Source: Phytophthora colocasiae
Taxonomy: Eukaryota; Oomycota; Peronosporomycetes; Peronosporales; Peronosporaceae
Direction of reading: 5' to 3'
Assembly: GCA_018806915.1 (NCBI GenBank)
Contig: JAGKQI010000086.1
Location: 744,001 to 808,000 of the forward strand
Length of the DNA stretch: 64,000 bases
In this document: in pieces, positions 9,332 through 17,834 of the stretch
How positions within the stretch are numbered: the stretch's first letter is position 1
Layout: the number at the start of each line of letters is the position of its first letter
The notes under the pieces: model-generated
The model's database searches: none
Told to the model about the DNA's origin: nothing
What the model saw: the letters and a program-made list of their open reading frames with translations, nothing else
Position numbers and translations under genes: made by a program

Positions 9332-11394
9332 AAACACCAAGTCCCCATGCGGGTGGTGCGGTAGGCACACGCAGTGGAGACTTAGCCCAGAGAGTCTTGG
9401 GACTCTCAAAGCGGAGAAGGGAAGCGGTGGGCTGCTGGTGGTACACGTGAGTGTGCGGGGTTTAACAACCCCTTTAGAGTCTTGATAGACTCTGGGGCGA
9501 GCAAGAACTTTGCTCGCCGACAAACTGTCGCAAGGAATCGCGGCAAGTTTGAGGACGCTCTACGTGAGAGCGAGGGGTGAAGCTAGTTGCCGTACGACTA
9601 GCCGATGGTACGGTGGTGGAAGTACCAAAGGTCCAGGTGGACCTGGCTGTGAAGTTTGAGGACTTCGACAGCGTGGAGTCGTTCATTGTCCTCGAGATGG
9701 ACAAGTACGACTTGATCCTAGGGATGCCGTGGCTTGAGAAGCACGAGGCCTGGATCGATTGGCGCGGCAAAGCCATTGGGGCTAGCCGGCCTGCAGTCTC
9801 TGACAGAGCTTTGGTGAGTCATGTTCCCACCTCTGTCAGGACTAAGGGCGTTCGCTGGAACCGCCAGGACGCGGCAGCGTCCGAGGAGTATTTGGGGGCT
9901 GGTGTAGTCGGTGCTACATCGCCCCACACGAGAAGTGATCGTGGGCCATGGATGGCCGGGGCAACGGGCGGAGGCCCTTGCCCTACGTGTGGGTCTGCAA
10001 CGACAGCAGGGCCCCACGCACGAAGTCGCAGCGACGTACAGGCTGCGACTGTGGTAGTGCCCGAGAGCACTAACCAGGTGGGTAACTTAGGTCCACAAGC
10101 GGATGAAAGAGTTCCGCAGGAAGCCAAGATGGCTCGCGATGCTGAAGTAGTGGCATCGCCAGGCGTACGAGAGGTAGTTCGACGCCAGGTCGCTCAGACC
10201 ATAACTGATGCGGGTAACAGAGTTCCGCATGGAGCCACGAGGGCTCGTGATGCCGAAGTAGTGGCATCACCAGGCGTGAGAGAAGTAGTTCCACGCAAGG
10301 TCGCTCAGACCATAACTGATCAGGAAGACACCAAGGGTGCTTCCGATGCGGGTAACGCAGTTCCGCACGGAGCCATGAGGGCTCGTGATGCCATCGTAGT
10401 GGCATCACCTGGCGTGGGTAAGTTAACCCCACGCCATGGACGTAAGCCGGGGTTGGTAGAATACCATCCCGAAGAAGTCCACGAGGACTTGGGACAGGAG
10501 CTAAAGGCTCCTAGGTCACAGTCGGTCGAAGAATGCTATCACATCTTCGACGGCGTGACCGGGCATCGCGTGAAGGCGGGGGCCATCGAGTTGGCACCCC
10601 TGCCTGTATTAGAGCTATTGAACCTCGAGGAAGTCGCGATGGAGGACTTCCTGGCCGAGTTGAAGGCCGGGGAGATATCGGAGATGGTTCTCCTTAGGCC
10701 GGAGCCCACTCCAGAGGAGTTGAACTCCTCCTCAGTGATGGACGAAGACGTCCTGGAGGAGTTCCGGAAGCAGCGTGCGTCGCGCACGGGCTCCGAGATT
10801 CTAAAGAATCCGAAGGATCCGTTGTATCCTTTAGTGAAGGAGTTTGAGGACGTGGTGTCTAAGGACCCACCCTCAAAGCTCCCACCAGACCGAGAGATCA
10901 GGCACGAGATTGATCTCGTGCCAGGCACAAAGTATTGTGTCACGCGTCAATGGCCCCTGCCCCGAGAGCAGAGCGACGTCATTGACGCGTTCTTCGCCGC
11001 TAAGGCGAAAGCGGGAATGGTGCGAGAATCGAAGTCCCCGCACTCGACGCCGACCTTCTGCGTTCGCAAGCCGAACGGGAAGTGGCGTCTGGTTCATGCT
11101 TACAATAAGCTGAACAGCGCGACTGTGCCAGCACAGACGCCGATCCCTCGCAAGGATGTGTTGTTGAACAACATGGCCGGCTGCACGCTGTATAGCGCGC
11201 TGGATCTGGTGGATGGATACTACCAGATCCTGATGCGGGAGTGTGATATCCCGCTCACGGCCGTGAGCACGCCGAGCGGTATGCTCTGGGAGTGGCTGGT
11301 AATGCCACAAGGTCTATCCAACGCACCAGCGACCTTCAATCGCTTGGTCACACAGTTGTTTAGACCTTTGCGTGCGTTCACGCAGACGTGCTGA
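9314..11394 (+). pseudogene. B protease, linker and RT N-terminal half
   Basis: Protease motif [11 protein letters not shown] (about 9479-9510) is in a different frame from its surroundings because of at least two small indels between 9360 and 9580. From 9577 a single frame carries the end of protease (YDLILGMPW), a linker with imperfect direct repeats, and RT up to FTQT at 11390. A 2-base loss in the codons of the YFDD catalytic motif ends it, so reverse transcriptase is inactive. Confidence 0.85.
10090..10430 (+). repeat. direct repeats in the B protease-RT linker
   Basis: Three imperfect copies of a roughly 105-125 bp unit encoding (GN)xVPxGAxxARDAxVVASPGVxE, twice with RKVAQTITD. The two spacers differ by an insertion containing GACACCAAGGGTGC. 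This is the position of the hydrophilic linker seen in A and C. Confidence 0.7.
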
Positions 11395-11725
11395 CGATAT
11401 ATTCGTCCATAGCCGTGCCGAGGGAGGCAAGACGGCTATAGAGGTGCATCGGGAGCACCTCCGTCGAGTGTTTGAGGTCATGAGAGCTAACAAGCTCTAT
11501 GCCAACATCGACAAGTGCGTCTTCGCAGCTGAGGAGATTAAGGTCCTCGGCTGCTTTGTCAGCAGCGTCGGGGTCCGAGCGGATCCCGACAAGGTCAAAG
11601 CCATTGCGGCATGGCCTGTTCCTCGGTCACAAAAGGACCTGAGGAAGTGGTTGGGCTTAGCCAACTACTTGCACAAGTACAGTGCTGGCTATGCGGGACT
11701 CGCAAAGCTTTGTCGGACCTTCTGA
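11372..11725 (+). pseudogene. B RT C-terminal half
   Basis: Starts just after the destroyed catalytic motif with DDIFVHSRAEGGK and carries the RT thumb/connection (LGCFVSSVGV, LRKWLGLANYLHKY). It breaks at about 11700, where the sequence slips frame twice before RNase H resumes. Confidence 0.85.
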
Positions 11726-14357
11726 AGAAGGAGGCCGAGTGGTGCTGGAGCGCCAGCACCAGGATGCTTTTGACAGCATCAAGGCGAGCTTGCAATGCGC
11801 GCCCGTCCTGGCGTTGCCGGACGATGCCAAGTCGTTTAGCGTTGTCTGTGATGCTTCCGACTATGCAATTGGCTGTGCGCTATTGCAACAGGACGATCAG
11901 GGACGAGATCGGGTGATCTCGTTCCAGTCCAGGCAGCTGAAGGCTGCCGAACGGAATTATCCCGTTCACGACAAGGAACTCTTGTCGATGAAGTACGCCC
12001 TTGTCAAGTTCAGGGTGTATCTTCTGGGCTCAAGGCCCTTTGTGGTCTATACAGACCACGCGTCCTTGCGGACAGCCATCCATACGCCGCATTTATCGCA
12101 GCGGATGGCGCGTTGGCTGTCATTCTTCGCGGAGTACAACTTCCGCGTTGAATACAAGCCTGGCAAGCTCAACACGCTTGCCGACGCTTTGTCGCGCAGG
12201 CCCGACTATGAGTTCGCTCATATTAGTCGGGCCACGACGGATCTTTACGATCGAATACGCTTGGCGTATCGGGACAATGACACCCTCGCCCCTATTGTGC
12301 GGTATTTGTCCGCTGGCACGGATGCCAAGGTCGAATGGCTTACGCCTCGACAGCGGGCACGGCTCCACCGCTATGAGTGGGCCGATGGCCTGCTCCACTA
12401 TCGGGTGGAGCCCGGGGATCCTCCGCGAGTGGTTGTTCCCAACGACGAGGATCTGAAGTATGATATACTTCATGAGGCACACGATGTGCCTTCGGGTGGC
12501 CACTTGGGCCGAGAGAAGACCTATCACGGGGTCTCTCAGATGTTTTGGTGGGCCCACATGTACAAGTGGGTGGCCAAGTACATCAAGACATGTGAAACAT
12601 GTCAGCGCGTTAAGCCAGCAGGGCACGCGTCGGCTCCACTACCAGTCCCGCTGGACTGCTGGAAGTCGATGAGTCTCGACTTTGTCTTCGGCCTTCCGGC
12701 CGATGACCAGAAGAACACCGGCATTGTGGTGTTTGTATGCCGGTTGAGCAAGATGGTGCATCTTGCTCCGGTCTCTGAGACCATTACCGGGGAACAAACT
12801 GCGAAGTTGTTCCTTGATAGCGTCTTCCGCTATCACGGGTTGCCTGAGACTGTTGTCTCTGACCGCGACCCGCGGTTTACCGCTGCGTTTTGGAAAACGC
12901 TGTTCCAATTGCTTGGAACACGGTTGACGATGTCAACAGCGGACCATCCGCAGACCGATGGTCAGACTGAGCGCGTCAACCGAGTGGTTGAGGACGTGCT
13001 GCGCAGTGTTTGCGCTGAGGCGCCGCGCTCTTGGTCAGCGCAGCTGCCTATGGTTGAGTTTGCACTCAACAACGCGGTACACGCGTCAACGGGGTTCACG
13101 CCGTTCTACTTGAACGGGCTTCGGAACCCCCAGGTGCCGCTCACACTGGGTGGGGGCACCGCGGCTTCGAGAGTAAGTGGGGGAGAGGCTCGGAAAGAGC
13201 TTTCCTCCCAGGTTTCCGGTGTGGAACCAGCCGCACTGCGGAAGAAGTTGTCGACATTTGTCGGCAACAGGCTGAATGTGATCAGCCGGGTGCGAGATGC
13301 AATGGCACTCGCACAGGACAAGCAAGAGGAGTACTCAGACCAACATGGGAGAGGAAACTTAAGTGTATTTAATGTGGGGGACTTAGTGCTACTCGACACT
13401 AGGAATCTACCTCTTAACACTGTTAGCTCCACGGTGAGCAACAAGTTGAAGCATCGCTTCATTGGACCCTTCAAGGTCCTGGGTAGGCACGGCGCTGCCT
13501 ACACGATCGACTTGCTTAAGTCGATGACGACCCACCCGACGTTTTATGTGGGTCGTCTGAAGCGGTACCATGACCCTCAGGGTCATGCGGCCCCTGAAGA
13601 GGTTGAGGGCGGCCGCGAGGAGGAGAGTAAACCTCCTCGACGCGAGGTTGAGCGTCAGGTGCAGAGCGCCCCAGGTAATAGGGAGTTTGGTGACTCCCAG
13701 GGGCGAAGCCATACCCCGGTGGAAGGTACGAGCGGTGTGGATACACCGAGGGGCCAAGCGAGTAGGCCCCTAGGCACGAGTCGCGCGACGACAGGGAGTA
13801 CGCGTACGGTTGCGACTCCCGGCGAGACATCGTCGCCTGAAGGTCGTAGACCTCTTGACGAAGGGAGTCAAGTGCCCGCGAAGAGGCACTACGGTCTACA
13901 CGACCATGAAGACCCTGCATCGCGAGACGCAGGTCTTCCAGTAGGCACACGACACCAGGTTGGCCGACTGCAGAGGCAGCCTGGCCGCCAACACCAAGAT
14001 CAAGAGCGACCTCAAGCGCGAGGACACGCGCTCGGAGGAGGCGGACCTCCTCCTGTTGCTGAGAAACAAGTTGGTCAAGAGGCCCAGTCGAAGGCCTCTG
14101 AGTCCCCAACGTCGGGGACGGCTCGAAAGAGCAGTCGAGCGAGGCCTCCTCCGGCTTTGCTTGACCGGAACGGAGAACGCCACTACCATGTGGAGCGGGT
14201 TCTCCAGGAGCGGCGTCGCGGTGGGAAGCGCCAGCTCCGAGTGAAGTGGCACGGGTACCCTGCGTCGCAGAGTACCTGGGAGCCGATTGAGCGGCTCCAG
14301 GTTGACTGCCCGAAGGCTGTCGCGTGCTGGGAAGAGGCACGGCGGCAGCCTTCGTAA
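11682..14357 (+). CDS. B RNase H, integrase and chromodomain
   Basis: An open frame of 891 codons; the first 35 or so codons before QDAFDSIKAS are out of frame. RNase H: VVCDASDYAIGCAL, KELLSMKYALV, YTDHASL, NTLADALSRRPDYE. Integrase: zinc-binding HDVPSGGHLGREKTY with CETCQR, then D,D,E core (LDFVFGLP, SDRDPRF, TDGQTERVNRV). GPF module RFIGPFKVLG follows. The C-terminal chromodomain (YHVERVLQERR, VKWHGYPASQSTWEP) is near 14185-14330 and would steer integration to chromatin. The last 840 bases overlap the antisense ORF. Confidence 0.9.
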   Translation: MLAMRDSQSFVGPSEEGGRVVLERQHQDAFDSIKASLQCAPVLALPDDAKSFSVVCDASDYAIGCALLQQDDQGRDRVISFQSRQLKAAERNYPVHDKELLSMKYALVKFRVYLLGSRPFVVYTDHASLRTAIHTPHLSQRMARWLSFFAEYNFRVEYKPGKLNTLADALSRRPDYEFAHISRATTDLYDRIRLAYRDNDTLAPIVRYLSAGTDAKVEWLTPRQRARLHRYEWADGLLHYRVEPGDPPRVVVPNDEDLKYDILHEAHDVPSGGHLGREKTYHGVSQMFWWAHMYKWVAKYIKTCETCQRVKPAGHASAPLPVPLDCWKSMSLDFVFGLPADDQKNTGIVVFVCRLSKMVHLAPVSETITGEQTAKLFLDSVFRYHGLPETVVSDRDPRFTAAFWKTLFQLLGTRLTMSTADHPQTDGQTERVNRVVEDVLRSVCAEAPRSWSAQLPMVEFALNNAVHASTGFTPFYLNGLRNPQVPLTLGGGTAASRVSGGEARKELSSQVSGVEPAALRKKLSTFVGNRLNVISRVRDAMALAQDKQEEYSDQHGRGNLSVFNVGDLVLLDTRNLPLNTVSSTVSNKLKHRFIGPFKVLGRHGAAYTIDLLKSMTTHPTFYVGRLKRYHDPQGHAAPEEVEGGREEESKPPRREVERQVQSAPGNREFGDSQGRSHTPVEGTSGVDTPRGQASRPLGTSRATTGSTRTVATPGETSSPEGRRPLDEGSQVPAKRHYGLHDHEDPASRDAGLPVGTRHQVGRLQRQPGRQHQDQERPQARGHALGGGGPPPVAEKQVGQEAQSKASESPTSGTARKSSRARPPPALLDRNGERHYHVERVLQERRRGGKRQLRVKWHGYPASQSTWEPIERLQVDCPKAVACWEEARRQPS

Positions 14358-15700
14358 AGTAGTCCGCGGCTTCTTAGCCGCTGAACGGGGTTGGAACACA
14401 GGTGTATGTGTTCCATACCCGCGCTCATTGTGAGCGCTGGACTGAGACTCAGTTCTCAGTCGCTCCATCTGATGATGGAGCTGACGTTGGCCTACGAGGT
14501 GGGCAAACTGGACACGAAGGTCCCGGAGGCGGAGGATGCCCTCCAGGTGATCTTCGTCACGGAGTTTGTTGTACTCCTGGGTTGACTTGACTGTCAACCG
14601 GACCCATGGCCAGAAGAGGTCCTCAGCGTCGATCCACGACGCAGTGTTCTCTGGGAGAACCCATGGGTAACCCCATGTGGGCTTGAGACTACCCTTAGTC
14701 TCAGGCTTCTTGCGAAGCGAGGTGAATTCCTTGAGAGGAATTCGGTGCTGTGCTAGAAGCACGCACCTGGCAACAGAGAGTTGCCTTGAAAGAGAGGTTC
14801 TTTCTGAACCAAGGCCCGCTCATAGGCGCCTTTGGAGGTATGGCCCCCTATGAGAGGACGTGGGTCCTGGAGCTGCTCGAGATACGCAGCAGCTCCCGAG
14901 CCTTGATCGGGCGGGTAGTATCCCCGCTGGTGGGCAGAGTCCTCATCGTGTTGATGAGACTCACGTGCGACCGTTGGTGCGGTGCGCATTGGCTGTTGAG
15001 CAGCCTGAAAGAGCTCTTGCTGCTCATCGAGATCGTTAGTGATCTCATGGGGCTCGCGGATGAGCCCCTCCTCCTCATCGGCGTCGTCATCGTCGACGTC
15101 GTCGGGGCCGAAGATCTTCGAGCTCCCTTCTCCTTGTCATGTCTTGACAAGGAGACTGTGAAGCATGACGCTTCTTGGAGTTGGTGCTTGGCACCTTATC
15201 CTCTGCCAGAATGGCCCGGGCGCGTTCGCGCCCTTCAGCAAGTGTCAGATGAGGCAGGTGGTGGCGTAGTGTCGCCACCACGGCCGCTGGTGTTGTCGGG
15301 AGACTTGACGCGGTGTCCTTGTCTCCATGGTGCTCCTCCGTGGTCGGAGTACCAGCCGCAGGCTTGCCCTCGGCGTCATCGTTGTCGCTCTCGTCGCCCG
15401 AGTAGTTGACAAGAGTCGCTTCCTGTTCGGAAGGACTCCAGGAACCGGGACTATGGTCCTATACTCGAACCGAGGATTCGGTCGAGTATCAGGCGGTAGG
15501 GACGGAGACCTACTGCGCCTTTGGCTAGAGCTAGCCGTCGCAGCAGTGCTGCTGGGCGAGCTAAGAGCTCTGGAGGCCACATCGGTGGCCTCATGAAGTG
15601 CCGAAGCCTTGCCGCGAGGCTTGGCTGGCTTGGAAGTTGGCTTTGCAGCCTTCTTCCGTGAAGACGCTTGCGCGTCTGGGTTTGCACCCTTTGCAGACAT
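13516..15700 (-). pseudogene. B antisense ORF, frameshifted
   Basis: Minus-strand reading frame running from an ATG at 15700 against pol. Segments in several frames line up in order: Ser/Pro/Arg-rich N-terminus (15245-15700), Asp/Glu-rich block (about 15100), a charged middle part (14753-14989), a Trp-containing part (13896-14762), then a Leu-rich coiled coil (13516-14340; LVSQQQEEVRLLRARVLALE). The last segment is antisense to the chromodomain of pol. About five frameshifts break it. Function unknown; the layout matches the antisense ORFs of A and C. Confidence 0.65.
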
Positions 15701-15870
15701 GTTGCTGGGCTTCCAAGGAAGCCTGGTACGCGTTAGCAGTGCGCCCTGTGCTCTGTGAGAGCAGAAGCCGCAGCGACTAGAGCTGGCGGCAGGTCGATCG
15801 ATTTCGACATTGAAGAGAGAAATGTGAAAGGGATTTTCTCTCTCCTCTGATTGGACGAGAGTCGAATCTA

Positions 15871-15882
15871 AGTGGGGAAGGA
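15871..15882 (+). other. B polypurine tract
   Basis: AGTGGGGAAGGA directly before the 3' LTR; expected plus-strand primer site for reverse transcription. Confidence 0.75.
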
Positions 15883-16197
15883 TGTAATGGGGTTACATTG
15901 AAGAGTGACTTTAGTCACTCTTCTGAAGTGGATACATTTGGTGTGTCACACATCATGGTGACACGTGGCAGGTGGCTCCGCAGCCACCTATCACCTTCTA
16001 TATAGTTACACTATAGATATCTTTTAGTTTGTATTGCAGGCCAAGCTAACAAGTATCTATAATATATTCAGTCTTAAATCTACCTAATCTTTAGTTAGTC
16101 TCCCCAAGTCTTTGGGGACCGAGTGAACTGCTGTTCACTAGGAGTTTGTATACTCCAAGCCTTCCTCTGTGTGAAGTGCTGTGTGACCCCCGTCGCA
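15883..16197 (+). repeat. B 3' LTR
   Basis: 315 bp. Begins TGTAATGGGGTTACA, a C to T change that weakens the terminal hairpin, and ends in GTCGCA instead of GTCACA. It has 9 extra bases near 16065 absent from the 5' LTR. Followed by GTCCA. Confidence 0.95.
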
Positions 16198-16337
16198 GTC
16201 CAGCAGGACGCTGCCTTCGGCACTGCCGTCCACTCCATCAACCAGAGTGTATAGCTTCCCACAGCCCTCCTGTGCGTCGGCACTCGACGTCACGGAAAAC
16301 TCAGACGCAGACGAACGCCTCGGTCAGGAGGCAGGTC
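16198..16337 (-). pseudogene. A3 remainder: protease linker fragment with internal junction
   Basis: Continuation of A3 after element B: linker codons to about 16303, then an abrupt jump near GACGAACG to a piece of the RT N-terminus (GACGAACGCCTCGGTCAGG). Read on the minus strand, RT sequence is followed by upstream linker sequence, so the junction is that of a tandem duplication of the linker-RT segment. C1 begins right after it. Confidence 0.75.
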
Positions 16338-16796
16338 TGTAATGGGTCTACCTAGACCTATTAGATGGCGTACACGTGCACTTACGTGTATGAGGAAGCG
16401 TGCAATTAGAATAGACTTAATTTAAGTATACTTATTTAAATAAGTATAATTAATCAAATATAACTAAATTAAACTGCAAAATACCGTAAAATGAGAACTG
16501 TTATTGAATTGGGCCTAAGCCAATTATGGTCCTCCTAAAACTGTTTGTTATCTATTTCTAAAGGGTCTGCCAACGTGTGGTTGGCAGAAACTCTGCTCAG
16601 TGATTGGTAGAAATCCGTTACTTTTTACCAATAATATGCACAAATGCACACGAACCACCCAATAATGTGGTTCGCCCATGTATCCATTGGTGTGTACAGC
16701 ACACCAAGGTCTGAGGCCCATTTCCAACCTCTAACAGTTATCCTAACTGTTAGAGTTACAAGTGGTACTACCACTTGTACGTGTAACCCCGTTACA
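16338..16796 (-). repeat. C1 3' LTR
   Basis: 459 bp, matching both C2 LTRs. On the minus strand it starts TGTAACGGGGTTACA and ends CCATTACA. It contains the palindromes ACTTATTTAAATAAGT and CTAACAGTTA/TAACTGTTAG. The 100 bases to 16896 hold a polypurine tract (minus GGGGGATGG, 16797-16805) and an untranslated stretch. Confidence 0.93.
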
Positions 16797-16896
16797 CCAT
16801 CCCCCGTTAAGATTCGACGTATCGATCTCGACACGTCAATCAACAGAACTTGACAAGACCGTCAAGTTCCCAAGAGAAATCCGAGTTCATTTCGCA

Positions 16897-17106
16897 ATGG
16901 TCTCGCCAACGCCCACGTCTCCGTCCGCTTCTGCGGACTCGCAAGCCTCTCCTGCTGCTGCAGCAGGAACTACAACCTCAGCAGTGCCCGCTAGCACTGC
17001 TGCTTCCAGCGGTCCGACAGAGAAGCTCTCTGTCACCGACTACCATGCTCTCCACAAGGAGAAGCAAGCGAAGAAGACCTCTTCTTCGCTAGCAAGGATC
17101 AAACAC
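16897..17106 (+). pseudogene. C1 antisense ORF, N-terminal part
   Basis: ATG at 16897 opens a Ser/Thr/Pro/Ala-rich frame (about 70 codons) that ends with KKTSSSLARIKH, where element A1 is inserted (duplication AACAC). The same protein resumes after A1 at 44336. In C2 the corresponding start is at 56367 on the minus strand. The ATG lies about 100 bp from the LTR, so the antisense frame could be driven from sequence near the 3' LTR. Confidence 0.7.
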
Positions 17107-17213
17107 TGCAGCGGGGCTGCGTAGGTGTGCACGGCACAGAGGAAGTTTAGTTGACTCGTAGAGTCCTGCTTGCAAGGCACTAGCCTTCGGTTCTATACAA
17201 GAACCAAGTAGTC
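17107..17213 (-). repeat. A1 3' LTR fragment
   Basis: Matches bases 1-107 of the left side of the A LTR (43925 onward), that is, its U5 end. The U3 part and the sequence that should join it to the antisense ORF are absent; D starts here. Confidence 0.88.
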
Positions 17214-17834
17214 CGGATAACCATAAATCAGAGAGTCGAATTTACCTTCTAGTGCGCAAGTGGTCTTCTTCAGGACCTAAGACAAGGGAAGAGGATAGTG
17301 TATTGGCCTCCCCTTAGTCTTCCTGCAAGTTTCTTCGCATACCTAGCTACAGCTAAGACCGGATCCCCAATTTGGCCGGCTTACCTTACGCTAGTGAAGA
17401 CCCCGGATCCAACGGTGTTGATTGCTTAACCGCAGGATCCCTCGACCTCTCAACACCCTCAAGACCAACCGCTACAGGAGGCGGCAAGCAAGACAGTAAA
17501 GGAAAGGAAAAGGAACCCCACAGCCACCAAGGCAACCCCGGATCTAAGGATCCACAAGATCTTCGAGTCCAAGACCAAGATCCCCCAACCAGGACCTGTG
17601 TGCAGGAATACCCACGCAAGTCCAACCTCCCAAGTCCCCGCCAAGGACGTTCAAGCCCTCACGCCTGTGTACACTCTCCCGTTCCTGAGAGAGCAGATCC
17701 CGCCCACTGACGGGTACACAAGGTGAGCCTCAGCAACCCCACGGTTATCGGAGTACCCCCTCCGTTAGTCAGTGTCTGGGCGCCGTGTGTGAACGTTGGA
17801 TCCCTGCTCATTCCAGCGGATCCACTACACCACA
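17214..17834 (+). repeat. D 5' LTR
   Basis: Starts (T/C)GGATAACCATAAATC and ends CACTACACCACA. The first base reads C here and T in the 3' copy, so the exact edge is uncertain by one base. Differs from 31345-31966 by a one-base indel in a C run and very few substitutions. It does not show the hairpin chain of the A, B and C LTRs. Confidence 0.9.

Larger units (their letters stand above)
7930..16197 (+). mobile_element. Ty3/gypsy element B, both LTRs, inserted in A3
   Basis: An 8.27-kb chromodomain element flanked by the 5-bp duplication GTCCA (7925-7929 and 16198-16202). Order: LTR, PBS, gag, frameshift signal, protease, linker, RT, RNase H, integrase, chromodomain, antisense ORF on the other strand, polypurine tract, LTR. 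The LTRs differ by a 9-bp indel and a few substitutions. Gag lacks an ATG and protease/RT carry frameshifts, so the copy is defective, but RNase H to chromodomain is open. Confidence 0.95.

Noticed and set aside
9577..9620. ATG-type start of a separate B pol gene at 9577
   Set aside because: The first codon there is not ATG, and comparison with A and C shows that protease begins upstream after the frameshift site; the apparent start is just where a broken frame reopens.
16797..16896. Host promoter or gene between the C1 LTR and the antisense ATG
   Set aside because: The same 100 bp are found inside C2 next to its 3' LTR, so they belong to the element.
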